Positions 6,827-13,680 of a DNA stretch of 19,050 nt are shown one piece after another (the stretch's first letter is position 1; each line of letters starts with the position of its first letter). The stretch is taken from contig LKHB01000167.1 in NCBI GenBank assembly GCA_001618615.1, positions 1-19,050 of the forward strand, written 5' to 3'. Under the pieces are notes generated by a model, which worked only from the letters and a program-made list of their open reading frames with translations, was not told the origin of the DNA and ran no database searches. The stretch comes from Fermentibacter danicus (GTDB taxonomy: Bacteria > Fermentibacterota > Fermentibacteria > Fermentibacterales > Fermentibacteraceae). The translations under genes and the position numbers were made by a program.

Positions 6827-8259
6827 AACTCCATGAATACTGCGGCCTTTGCGGCGTGGTAGGCGACAGCGAGGCACTTGCCCTGGTCGCCGAAGGGCTG
6901 CACGCCCAGCAGCACAGGGGGCAGGAGGCGGCCGGAATCCTCGTAAGAACGGACTCCGGCCTCGAGGTCCACAAGGGGCTGGGCCTGATCGCCCAGGTAA
7001 TGGCTTCCTCCCCGGAATCCTGGAGGACATGCGGGATCACGGCGGCGATGGGCCATGTCAGATACGGAACCGTCGGCAGCAGATCGGTTCTGAACGCACA
7101 GCCTTTCCTGGTGAGCATGAGCGGCATTCAGACCGGCATCGCCCACAATGGAACCATAACGAACGCATCCAGGCTGAGGGCCGAGCTGGAGAGACAGGGC
7201 GCGATCTTCCAGACCAACTCCGACACCGAGGTCGTCCTCCATCTGATGGCCCGCAACCTGGAGGCCACGGGCCACGATCTGAGGGCTTCCATGGAAATGG
7301 CGCTGGAGGTGCTCGAAGGGGCCTACTGCCTCCTCATCATGACCCCGGATCAACTGTACGCGGTCAGGGACCCACTCGGATTCAGGCCGTTGAACCTGGG
7401 CCGGATTTCGAGCGGAGGCTGGGCCGTTGCCAGTGAGACGATCGCATTCCCCCTGTGCTGCGCGGAATACGTGAGGGAGATCGAGCCGGGGGAGATCCTG
7501 TGCCTTCCCTTCGACGCATCCGGGCCATCGTCCCGGAGGTTCGGCTCCCGCACGGGCCTCTTCGGGAACAGGAACAGGCTGGCCCAGTGCATCTTCGAGC
7601 ATGTCTACTTCGCCAGGCCCGGCAGTCGCGTGTTCGGAGACAGCGTGTATCACGTGCGGATCAGGATGGGCGCCCAGCTCGCGAAGGAGGCTCCCGCCGA
7701 CTGCGACGTGGTCCTGCCCGTCCCCGACAGCGGTATGTTCGCAGCGATAGGCTACTCGAGGGAGCTGGGGATCGATTTCGACATGGGCTTCACCCGGAAC
7801 CACTACGTCGGCCGGACTTTCATCGATCCCGCCACTGCGAGGCGTGCGGCCATGGTCACGCGCAAGCTCCAGCCGATCCCCGAGGCGGTCAGCGGGAAGC
7901 GGATCTGTGTGGTGGAGGACAGCATAGTGCGTGGGACCACCAGCAGGGCCAGGATCAAGGCTCTCCGCGAGGCCGGCGCCCGCGAGGTCCACATGAGGGT
8001 GAGCTGCCCCCCGCATAGATTCGGCTGCTTCTTCGGGATCGACTTTCCCGAACCGTCGCAGCTCATAGCGAACAGGTACAGCATTGAGGAGATCACCAGA
8101 CTGCTCGATCTCGACTCCCTCGCATACCTGTCCAGGGACGGGATGCTGAGCTGTGTGAGTGCGCACGCGCCATGCGACTACTGCACGGCATGCTTCAACG
8201 GAGATTATCCCGTGACCCCGCCCGAGCCCGGCGGGATTGCGAGATCCTGCGGAGGATAG
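6823..8259 (+). CDS. purF: Amidophosphoribosyltransferase
   Basis: First committed enzyme of de novo purine synthesis: PRPP plus glutamine gives phosphoribosylamine. It is complete at 478 aa. Cys7 in YCGLCGVVGD is the Ntn nucleophile that would be exposed by removing a six-residue leader. The glutaminase domain shows HRGQEAAGI (31-39) and GHVRYGT (77-83). The PRPP-binding motif is VVEDSIVRGTTS (363-374). C256 (QCIFE), C402 (GCFFGID), C454 and C457 (YCTACFNGDYP) match the four ligands of the [4Fe-4S] cluster in the Bacillus-type enzyme, which is oxygen-labile. The ATG overlaps the pyrG remnant stop (ATGA) behind GGGGGCGGGCGG, implying translational coupling. Confidence 0.97.
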   Translation: MKLHEYCGLCGVVGDSEALALVAEGLHAQQHRGQEAAGILVRTDSGLEVHKGLGLIAQVMASSPESWRTCGITAAMGHVRYGTVGSRSVLNAQPFLVSMSGIQTGIAHNGTITNASRLRAELERQGAIFQTNSDTEVVLHLMARNLEATGHDLRASMEMALEVLEGAYCLLIMTPDQLYAVRDPLGFRPLNLGRISSGGWAVASETIAFPLCCAEYVREIEPGEILCLPFDASGPSSRRFGSRTGLFGNRNRLAQCIFEHVYFARPGSRVFGDSVYHVRIRMGAQLAKEAPADCDVVLPVPDSGMFAAIGYSRELGIDFDMGFTRNHYVGRTFIDPATARRAAMVTRKLQPIPEAVSGKRICVVEDSIVRGTTSRARIKALREAGAREVHMRVSCPPHRFGCFFGIDFPEPSQLIANRYSIEEITRLLDLDSLAYLSRDGMLSCVSAHAPCDYCTACFNGDYPVTPPEPGGIARSCGG

Positions 8260-8263
8260 AGGA

Positions 8264-9814
8264 ATGACTGTTTCCCATCCCAGTGGAGTGTCGATCCTGG
8301 ACTTCGGATCCCAGTACACGCAGCTCATCGCACGGAAGATCAGGGAGGCCGGCGTCTATTGCGAGGTCTTCCCGGGAAACGCCCCGCTGGATACCATCAT
8401 GTCGATCCGGCCCTCCGCCCTGGTGCTTTCAGGAGGGCCGGGCAGCGTCTATGACGAGGCATCCCCGCGGCCCGTCCCCGGAGTCCTGGACTCCCATCTT
8501 CCGATCCTGGGCATCTGCTACGGGATGCAGCTCCTCGCGCTGCACGACGGAGGAACCGTCGAGGGAGGCTCGGGCCGCGAGTACGGGCCCGCCGTACTCG
8601 ACCCGGTTCCCGGTTCGGCCCTGCTGCTGGGTGTCGGTAGCGGTCTCACCGCCTGGATGAGCCACGGCGACCACGTGACAGCCCTGCCCCCGGGGTACTC
8701 CGTTTCCGCGACCACCTCCTCTATTCCCATAGCGGCCATGGAGAACCACTCCCGCAGGCGCTACTGCGTCCAGTTCCACCCCGAGGTGGCCCACACCGTC
8801 TCCGGCGCCCAGATCCTGTCGAACTTCCTCTTCTCGCTGTGCGGCATCCTGCCGGACTGGAACATGGCGGCATACAGGCATGAGGCCGTGGAGATGATAA
8901 GAGCGGAGGCCGGCCCCGAGGGAAGGGTGATTCTCGGGCTTTCCGGGGGGGTCGACTCCTCCGTTGTGGCGGCCCTGCTCCACGAGGCCCTGCCGGGCAG
9001 GTTCACCCCGATATTCGTCGATACCGGGCTTCTCCGGAAGGGCGAGAGGGAATCGGTGGAGGAGACGTTCCGGGGGCACTTCGGGATGGACCTGGTCTGC
9101 GTGGACGCATCCTCGCGCTTCATAGGCGCCCTCGATGGGGTGACCGATCCCGAACGGAAGAGGAAGATCATCGGCAGGGTCTTCATCGAGGTGTTCGAGG
9201 AGGCTGCCGGCCGTGTCGGCGGCGTGACCCACCTCGCACAGGGCACCCTGTACCCCGACGTGATAGAGAGCGTTTCCTTCAAGGGCCCCTCCGCGACCAT
9301 AAAAAGCCATCACAACGTTGGCGGGCTGCCGGAGCGCATGAAGCTCGGGCTCATAGAGCCCCTCCGCGAGCTCTTCAAGGACGAGGTGAGGAATCTGGGA
9401 AGGGAGCTCGGGCTGCCGGAGAACATCCTGGGGAGGCATCCCTTCCCCGGCCCGGGCCTGGCCGTCAGAATACCCGGCCCTATCACCAGGGAGGATCTGG
9501 ACCTGCTGAGGGAGGTCGATGCGGTCTTCATCGACCACCTCGTCCGGGAGGGCCTCTACGATTCCATCTGGCAGGCATTCGCCGTGCTTCTTCCCGTGCG
9601 CACGGTCGGGGTGATGGGCGACAGGAGGACCTACGAAAGGGTGGTGGCCCTCAGGGCGGTTACGTCCATGGACGGCATGACGGCGGACTGGTTCCGGATG
9701 GAACCCGAGCGGATGGCCGCCATATCGTCCGAGATTGTCAATAAGGTCAGGGGCGTGGGCAGGGTGGTCTACGACATCTCATCGAAACCGCCCGCCACGA
9801 TCGAGTGGGAGTGA
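8264..9814 (+). CDS. guaA: GMP synthase (glutamine-hydrolysing)
   Basis: Converts XMP, ATP and glutamine to GMP in the cytoplasm; 516 aa, full length. The N-terminal class I glutamine amidotransferase has SGGPGSVYDE (GG loop), nucleophile C85 in LGICYGMQ, and H172/E174 in FHPE. The ATP-pyrophosphatase domain has the P-loop LSGGVDSS (about 227-234), and FVDTGLLRKGE follows. The C-terminal dimerisation part has RHPFPGPGLAVRI and ends with SSKPPATIEWE. The start is ATG 8264, 4 nt after the purF stop, with GGAGG at 8250-8254; a TTG nine codons upstream lies inside purF and is less likely. With purF it forms a purine module. Confidence 0.98.
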   Translation: MTVSHPSGVSILDFGSQYTQLIARKIREAGVYCEVFPGNAPLDTIMSIRPSALVLSGGPGSVYDEASPRPVPGVLDSHLPILGICYGMQLLALHDGGTVEGGSGREYGPAVLDPVPGSALLLGVGSGLTAWMSHGDHVTALPPGYSVSATTSSIPIAAMENHSRRRYCVQFHPEVAHTVSGAQILSNFLFSLCGILPDWNMAAYRHEAVEMIRAEAGPEGRVILGLSGGVDSSVVAALLHEALPGRFTPIFVDTGLLRKGERESVEETFRGHFGMDLVCVDASSRFIGALDGVTDPERKRKIIGRVFIEVFEEAAGRVGGVTHLAQGTLYPDVIESVSFKGPSATIKSHHNVGGLPERMKLGLIEPLRELFKDEVRNLGRELGLPENILGRHPFPGPGLAVRIPGPITREDLDLLREVDAVFIDHLVREGLYDSIWQAFAVLLPVRTVGVMGDRRTYERVVALRAVTSMDGMTADWFRMEPERMAAISSEIVNKVRGVGRVVYDISSKPPATIEWE

Positions 9815-9819
9815 GGTCA

Positions 9820-10791
9820 ATGGGCCGTTCAGTCAGACACTCAGTCGGAAGAGAGATGCGCAGTTATGCCGGGATGCTGTTGGGTTCCGTCCTGTACGGC
9901 GCCGCCAACTCCTGGTTCCTGTTCCCGTTCCAGGTCGCTCCCGGCGGAATAGGCGGGCTGTCCCAGATCCTCTACAGATACACTTCCATGCCCGAGGGCT
10001 TCTGGATGCTGTGTCTGAACGTTCCGCTCTTCATCCTCGGATGGGTCGCCCTAGGCAGGCAGTTCGGCCTTAAGAGCTTCATCGCCACGATGATATCCAC
10101 GGGGATGTGCTGGGTGTTTATGCCGTCCCACTTCACCTTTCTGCCGGACTACGCCGATCTGGTGCACAACATCGCGTCCCCGGGGGAGCCGCCGAGGCTG
10201 GCCTTCTTCCTGAGCGGCAGCAACCCGGTCGACGTACTGCTGGCGAGTATCGCGGGCTCGACAATGCTCGGCATCGGTCTCGGATTGATCTTCAAATCCG
10301 GCGGGTCGACCGGCGGAACGGACATTCCCGTGGCGATTCTCCGGAAATACACCGGCCTCTCGATCAGCAGCGGCTACTGGATCGTGGAGTCGCTGATAAT
10401 CCTGTCGGCCGGGTTCGCCTTCTCCAACGCCCCCCTCGTCATATGGGCCTATATGAACCTCTTCCTGTGCTCCCGGGTGACGGACCTCGCGGCGGAGGGC
10501 ATGCCCTACGTAAAGGCGGCCTTCATCATGTCGTCCAGGTCCGACGCCCTGCGGGATGCGATACTGGACGAACTGGACCGTGGCGTCACCCTTCTGAAGG
10601 CCGAGGGCGGCTTTTCCAGGAAGCCGAAGGAGGTGATCTACGTCTGCGTTCACAGGAGGCAGGTCCGGGAGCTGGAAGAGATAGTCCGGAGCGTGGACCC
10701 TCACGCCTTCATGGTGCTGCACGATGCCCACGACGTGATGGGATACGGCTTCAGGCGGAGGACTCTCGCCTTCGAGGATCAGCACGATTGA
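9820..10791 (+). CDS. YitT-family membrane protein (DUF161 + DUF2179)
   Basis: Integral membrane protein of 323 aa, close to the family's usual ~290. About six hydrophobic segments occupy residues ~15-235, including the Gly-rich GLGLIFKSGGSTGGTDI and a preceding FQVAPGGIGGLSQI, both typical of the YitT core. The C-terminal cytoplasmic ~85 residues (from about AAFIMSSRSDALRDAI to the end) read as DUF2179, with LDRGVTLLKAEGGFS and VIYVCVHRRQ. The biochemical role of the family is unknown; some members are proposed transporters. The start ATG 9820 has GGAG at 9808-9811; a GTG at 9805 would overlap guaA. It is likely the last gene of the purF-guaA operon, followed by a probable terminator. Confidence 0.9.
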   Translation: MGRSVRHSVGREMRSYAGMLLGSVLYGAANSWFLFPFQVAPGGIGGLSQILYRYTSMPEGFWMLCLNVPLFILGWVALGRQFGLKSFIATMISTGMCWVFMPSHFTFLPDYADLVHNIASPGEPPRLAFFLSGSNPVDVLLASIAGSTMLGIGLGLIFKSGGSTGGTDIPVAILRKYTGLSISSGYWIVESLIILSAGFAFSNAPLVIWAYMNLFLCSRVTDLAAEGMPYVKAAFIMSSRSDALRDAILDELDRGVTLLKAEGGFSRKPKEVIYVCVHRRQVRELEEIVRSVDPHAFMVLHDAHDVMGYGFRRRTLAFEDQHD

Positions 10792-10828
10792 CAGCACTTT
10801 CCTGCTGCGATATGACGACTGACGATTC

Positions 10829-10855
10829 CGGCGCGACCGGCGCCGTCTTTCCTTC
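10829..10855 (+). terminator. Probable intrinsic terminator after the YitT gene
   Basis: CGGCGC, a 5-nt loop and GCGCCG form a perfect 6-bp GC stem (10829-10845), followed by a T-rich but interrupted tract TCTTTCCTT. It lies between the YitT stop (10791) and the lipoprotein start (10884). Confidence 0.5.
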
Positions 10856-10883
10856 CACGCACGTCCGGAAACCTGGAGGGTAT

Positions 10884-11546
10884 ATGAAGAGAATCCTGCT
10901 TGCATCCGTCTGCGTCCTGTCGCTCTCCTGCGGTTCAGATCCCACAGGAGGGGGAGGAGTCGCGGACGAGGATTACTTCCCCCACCGGAGCGCGTCCTTC
11001 TGGAGCTACGACAGGGTCGGATCCGTGGATACCCTGGGCGGCGAGTACCAGTTCAGGGGACGCAGACTCGAGACCGTCACCGGGCAGGAAGAGCATGGCG
11101 GGGCCGATCTGATCCTGTTGACCTCCGTTGGATACGACACACTCTACGCCGCCGGTATGGACTCGATCTTCGTACCGATCGGAGGGGTCGCCGCGCTCAA
11201 GATAGGCGACACGGGCGTATGGACATACACCGACACGCTCCTGACCGATTCGATCCTGATCGTCCAGTTCCCGCTGGCGGAAGGCGCACAGTGGATGGCC
11301 CACTCCAATCCGGATGTATACGGAGAGGTGACGGCCATGGACGAGACGATAACCGTTCCGGAAGGCACGTTCGACGGTGTTCTCCACGTGTCTCTGGGGA
11401 TGGACTCGTTGCTCCTGTCCATGGATCAGGAGTTCTGGTTCGCGCCCGGGGTCGGTTGCATCAGGCGTGTCACCTGCATCAGCGCCGGCGGCGCGGTGAC
11501 TTTGTACGAACTGGAGGAATCGCTCAGGGACCATCTGGTCTACTGA
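10884..11546 (+). CDS. Predicted lipoprotein of unknown function
   Basis: A 220-aa protein with a clear lipoprotein signal: MKR, a hydrophobic stretch and the lipobox LSLSC (cleavage before about Cys16), then a Gly-rich linker GSDPTGGGG. Mature residues ~28-220 look all-beta, alternating polar and hydrophobic residues, with repeated aromatic/Asp patterns such as FWSYDRVGS and EFWFAPGVG. The segment YELEES at the end and the V-G-x-V/I-R-R-x-T pattern recall surface lipoproteins whose strands report on calorie-like beta sandwiches, but I do not recognise the family. GGAGGG at 10875-10880 precedes the ATG by 3 nt, slightly close. It is probably transcribed separately from the YitT gene and should be anchored in the inner or outer membrane. 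Confidence 0.8.
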   Translation: MKRILLASVCVLSLSCGSDPTGGGGVADEDYFPHRSASFWSYDRVGSVDTLGGEYQFRGRRLETVTGQEEHGGADLILLTSVGYDTLYAAGMDSIFVPIGGVAALKIGDTGVWTYTDTLLTDSILIVQFPLAEGAQWMAHSNPDVYGEVTAMDETITVPEGTFDGVLHVSLGMDSLLLSMDQEFWFAPGVGCIRRVTCISAGGAVTLYELEESLRDHLVY

Positions 11547-11776
11547 AGCCGGCATGATCCGGATTGTCGGAGGATTGCAGATCGGGATGCTCCGCTTGAT
11601 CCCTGAGACCGCGCAATCGGCTTGTCCGCTTCCTGCGGGGACATCGACGCCGGAGGGTTGGCCGCCCCGGGGCTGCAGGCCGGGCGGGAACGCTTCCAAC
11701 GGCGGTTGTGCCGTTCAGGATACACGGGAACACCCGCAGGACCGCTGACGGGGATGCTTGAGAAAGCCGGCGCCTG

Positions 11777-12535
11777 ATGCGCCTCTTCGACACACACTGC
11801 CACCTGACCGAGGAGCCTCTCGCATCCGATCTCCGGGGAGTTCTTGCAAGGGCCAGGGAGGCCGGAGTGGAGGAAGTACTCGTGCCGGCCTCCGGGCGGG
11901 CTTCATGGGGCGCCGTGACGGCCATGCGTGACCTGCCCGGTGTGCATACCGCCATCGGGCTGCACCCCTGGTTCGCGCAGGAAGGCGTGGACAAGGTCGA
12001 GCTGGAGGATGTCCTGGCCCGTCACTCCTGTGTCGCGATCGGGGAGATCGGTCTCGACCTCGCGGTCGACAGCCCTCCCGCCGATGTCCAGATCAGGGTT
12101 CTCGAAACCCAGCTCTCGGTCGCCTGCGATATGGATCTTCCGGTGCTGCTCCACTGCAGGAAGGCCTTCACGGAACTCACGGACGTTCTGAAGAGCTATC
12201 TCCCGGGCCTGAGAGGCCTGCTCCACGCCTTCTCGCGGTCGCCCGAGGTCGCCGAGCCGTTCCTGGAAGCCGGCTTCTACATCGCCTTCGGAGGCGCCGT
12301 GACAAGACCGGGAGCCGCACGGGCGCGAGCTTCCGCCGTTCATGTGCCCCCGGATCGTCTTCTGCTGGAAACAGACGCCCCGTCCATAGGACTCGACGGG
12401 ATACACGCAAGGGACGTGGAGCCGCGCCACGTCCGGGATGTGGCTGCGGCGGTGGCTTCCCTGAGGGGAACCACCCCGGAAGCAGTGGCCGGGCTGACGA
12501 CGGCCAACGCCAGGAGGCTGTTCCGGCTTGAGTGA
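11777..12535 (+). CDS. TatD-family metal-dependent hydrolase
   Basis: Amidohydrolase-fold nuclease of the TatD/YcfH group, 252 aa, normal length. Metal ligands are in place: H7 and H9 (DTHCHL), E90 (AIGEIGLDL), H126 (LLHCRKA), H150 (GLLHAFS) and D200 (LLETDAP). Characterised relatives are 3'-5' exonucleases or D-aminoacyl-tRNA deacylases, so the exact substrate is open. The usual GLDYY-like segment reads GLDLAVDSP, a small departure. No strong Shine-Dalgarno precedes ATG 11777 (GAGAAAG is about 14 nt away). It overlaps tcdA by 8 nt. The 230 bases before it (11547-11776) hold nothing I can name. Confidence 0.93.
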   Translation: MRLFDTHCHLTEEPLASDLRGVLARAREAGVEEVLVPASGRASWGAVTAMRDLPGVHTAIGLHPWFAQEGVDKVELEDVLARHSCVAIGEIGLDLAVDSPPADVQIRVLETQLSVACDMDLPVLLHCRKAFTELTDVLKSYLPGLRGLLHAFSRSPEVAEPFLEAGFYIAFGGAVTRPGAARARASAVHVPPDRLLLETDAPSIGLDGIHARDVEPRHVRDVAAAVASLRGTTPEAVAGLTTANARRLFRLE

Positions 12536-13316
12536 GGCCGCCTTCGCCAGGACGCTCGAGTTCTTCGGGCGTGAGGCCTTCGACAGGATCAGACGGTCTT
12601 CCGTGGCCGTGATCGGACTCGGCGGCGTGGGCGGCCACGCCGCGGTCGCCCTCGCAAGGAACGGCGTGGGCCGGCTGCTCCTGGTCGATTCCGACGTAAT
12701 CACGGAGAGTTCGCTGAACAGGAGCCCATTCGCTCTGCCCGGGGACATCGGCAGATACAAGGCCGAACTGCTGACTGAGCATGTCTCGGCCGCCTGCCCC
12801 GGGACGCAGGCCACGCCGCTCGTTCTCTTCGTCGATGAAAACGAGACCGCTGCGATCCTCGGCTGGAAGCCCGATCTCGTGATCGATTCGATAGACTCCC
12901 TCAACCCAAAGGTCTCGCTCCTCGAAGCATGCGTCAGGGCCGGCGTCCCGGTACTGAGCAGCATGGGCGCCTCCCGGAGGCTCGACCCGTCGAAGCTGAG
13001 GATAGACGACATCTCGAAGACGAGCGGCTGCCCGCTGGCGAGAAAGGTGCGATCCTATCTGGGCCGGAGGGGGATTCGTTCAGGGATACGCTGCGTCTTC
13101 TCGACGGAGGTTCCGCCCGTGGAGGCCGGACCTCCCGACGGGAGCGAGATGCTGGAGAGGCGGGGACGCGTACGCAGGCGCCTGCCGGGGATAGGTCCTC
13201 TGCCGGGCATCTTCGGTTACGCCTGCGCAGCCGAGGCTCTTCGCCTTCTTGCCAGTCCGGTGTCAGAGGAAAAAACGTCAAATACGCAAAAAAGCAGCGT
13301 TACATCGCCACAATAA
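12528..13316 (+). CDS. tcdA: tRNA threonylcarbamoyladenosine dehydratase (ThiF/E1 family), 3' end replaced by a mobile element
   Basis: ATP-dependent enzyme that cyclises the t6A37 modification of tRNA (TcdA/CsdL). It has 262 codons. The nucleotide-binding loop is GLGGVGG (30-36), with the acidic LLVDSDVI after it and SSLNRSPFAL (61-70). The subfamily signature GASRRLDPSKLRIDDISKTSGCPLARKVR spans residues 147-175. The start TTG 12528 overlaps the TatD stop and has AGGAGG at 12512-12517. From residue ~244 onward the reading frame runs into the inverted-repeat element at 13257, so the last ~18 residues (after LRLLASP) and the stop TAA are not native. Conserved catalytic parts end well before that, so the enzyme is probably active. 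Confidence 0.9.
   Translation: MSEAAFARTLEFFGREAFDRIRRSSVAVIGLGGVGGHAAVALARNGVGRLLLVDSDVITESSLNRSPFALPGDIGRYKAELLTEHVSAACPGTQATPLVLFVDENETAAILGWKPDLVIDSIDSLNPKVSLLEACVRAGVPVLSSMGASRRLDPSKLRIDDISKTSGCPLARKVRSYLGRRGIRSGIRCVFSTEVPPVEAGPPDGSEMLERRGRVRRRLPGIGPLPGIFGYACAAEALRLLASPVSEEKTSNTQKSSVTSPQ
13261..13288 (+). repeat. Left terminal inverted repeat
   Basis: 28 bp, TGTCAGAGG at the outer end and ATACGCA at the inner end. It encodes the altered C-terminus of tcdA. Confidence 0.85.
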
Positions 13317-13423
13317 TTCAAGTGGAAATGACCTGATGCGTCACATACCATGTGGCATCAAGCAGATAGGATTCCTGTCTTGCATTGATAAGGAAAGATA
13401 TATGTACGAAAATCATCTAATCC

Positions 13424-13451
13424 TGCGTATTTGACGTTTTTTCCTCTGACA
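13424..13451 (-). repeat. Right terminal inverted repeat
   Basis: Exact reverse complement of the left repeat. Its outer edge is separated from the selC CCA end by the CCGG duplication and four bases. Confidence 0.85.
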
Positions 13452-13459
13452 CCGGATTG

Positions 13460-13556
13460 TGGCGGGAACGTGTGGGAATCGAACCCACCCAGGATGGTTT
13501 GAGCACCCGGCGCCGGATTTGAAGTCCGGGAGGGACACCAGCCCCCTTCCGCTCCC
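13460..13556 (-). tRNA. selC: tRNA-Sec (anticodon TCA)
   Basis: A 97-nt tRNA on the minus strand with all selenocysteine-tRNA hallmarks. The anticodon stem-loop CCGGA-CTTCAAA-TCCGG carries TCA (13520-13522). The D-stem is 6 bp (GGGGGC/GTCCCT with G-T pairs) with a 4-nt TGGT loop. The variable arm is long (stem GGGTG/CATCC). The T-arm is GTGGG-TTCGATT-CCCAC. The extended acceptor GGGAGCG/CGTTCCC has a possible eighth G-A pair. Discriminator G and an encoded CCA close the 3' end. It decodes in-frame UGA together with SelA, SelB and SelD, none of which are in this window. The mobile element lies just downstream. Confidence 0.93.
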
Positions 13557-13565
13557 GCGTGTCTG

Positions 13566-13594
13566 GAAAATGCGTTCCCGCCGATCCGTGTCAA
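13566..13594 (-). promoter_or_regulatory. selC promoter
   Basis: Minus-strand TTGACA (13589-13594, exact consensus), a 17-bp spacer and a weak ATTTTC -10 (13566-13571). This places the start close to the tRNA 5' end at 13556, so selC has its own promoter and little leader. Confidence 0.55.
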
Positions 13595-13680
13595 GTATCG
13601 CTCGCACCCCATGAGCCCCGGCTAATCGCTGGCCGAGGGGGGCGGCGGGAATGACGCCGGGGTAAGGATCGAGCCGGAGC

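Larger units (their letters stand above)
13261..13451. mobile_element. MITE-like element, 191 bp
   Basis: The ends are perfect 28-bp terminal inverted repeats (13261-13288 and 13424-13451) starting TGTCAGAGG. They are flanked by CCGG on both sides (13257-13260 and 13452-13455), a likely 4-bp target duplication; with those bases and one more the mirror match reaches 33 bp. The interior (13289-13423) is clearly more AT-rich than all its neighbours and has no convincing gene; a 61-codon reading frame across it has no similarity I recognise. No transposase is present, so it would move in trans. It lies between the convergent tcdA and selC genes. Confidence 0.8.

Noticed and set aside
11540..11803. 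Minus-strand reading frame in the lipoprotein/TatD spacer
   Set aside because: Low-complexity Arg/Pro/Ser composition typical of antisense frames in GC-rich DNA; it runs into the start of the TatD gene.
13249..13434. 61-codon plus-strand reading frame across the mobile element
   Set aside because: It consists of the terminal repeat plus AT-rich interior, has no good ribosome-binding site and resembles no protein I know.
13251..13460. Integration (att) site at the selC 3' end
   Set aside because: The far end of the 191-bp element carries no copy of the tRNA 3' sequence; the CCGG duplication fits transposition better than site-specific integration.
13621..13680. GC-rich inverted segments between glgP and selC as a terminator
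   Set aside because: The stems are imperfect and no T-run follows on the minus strand.
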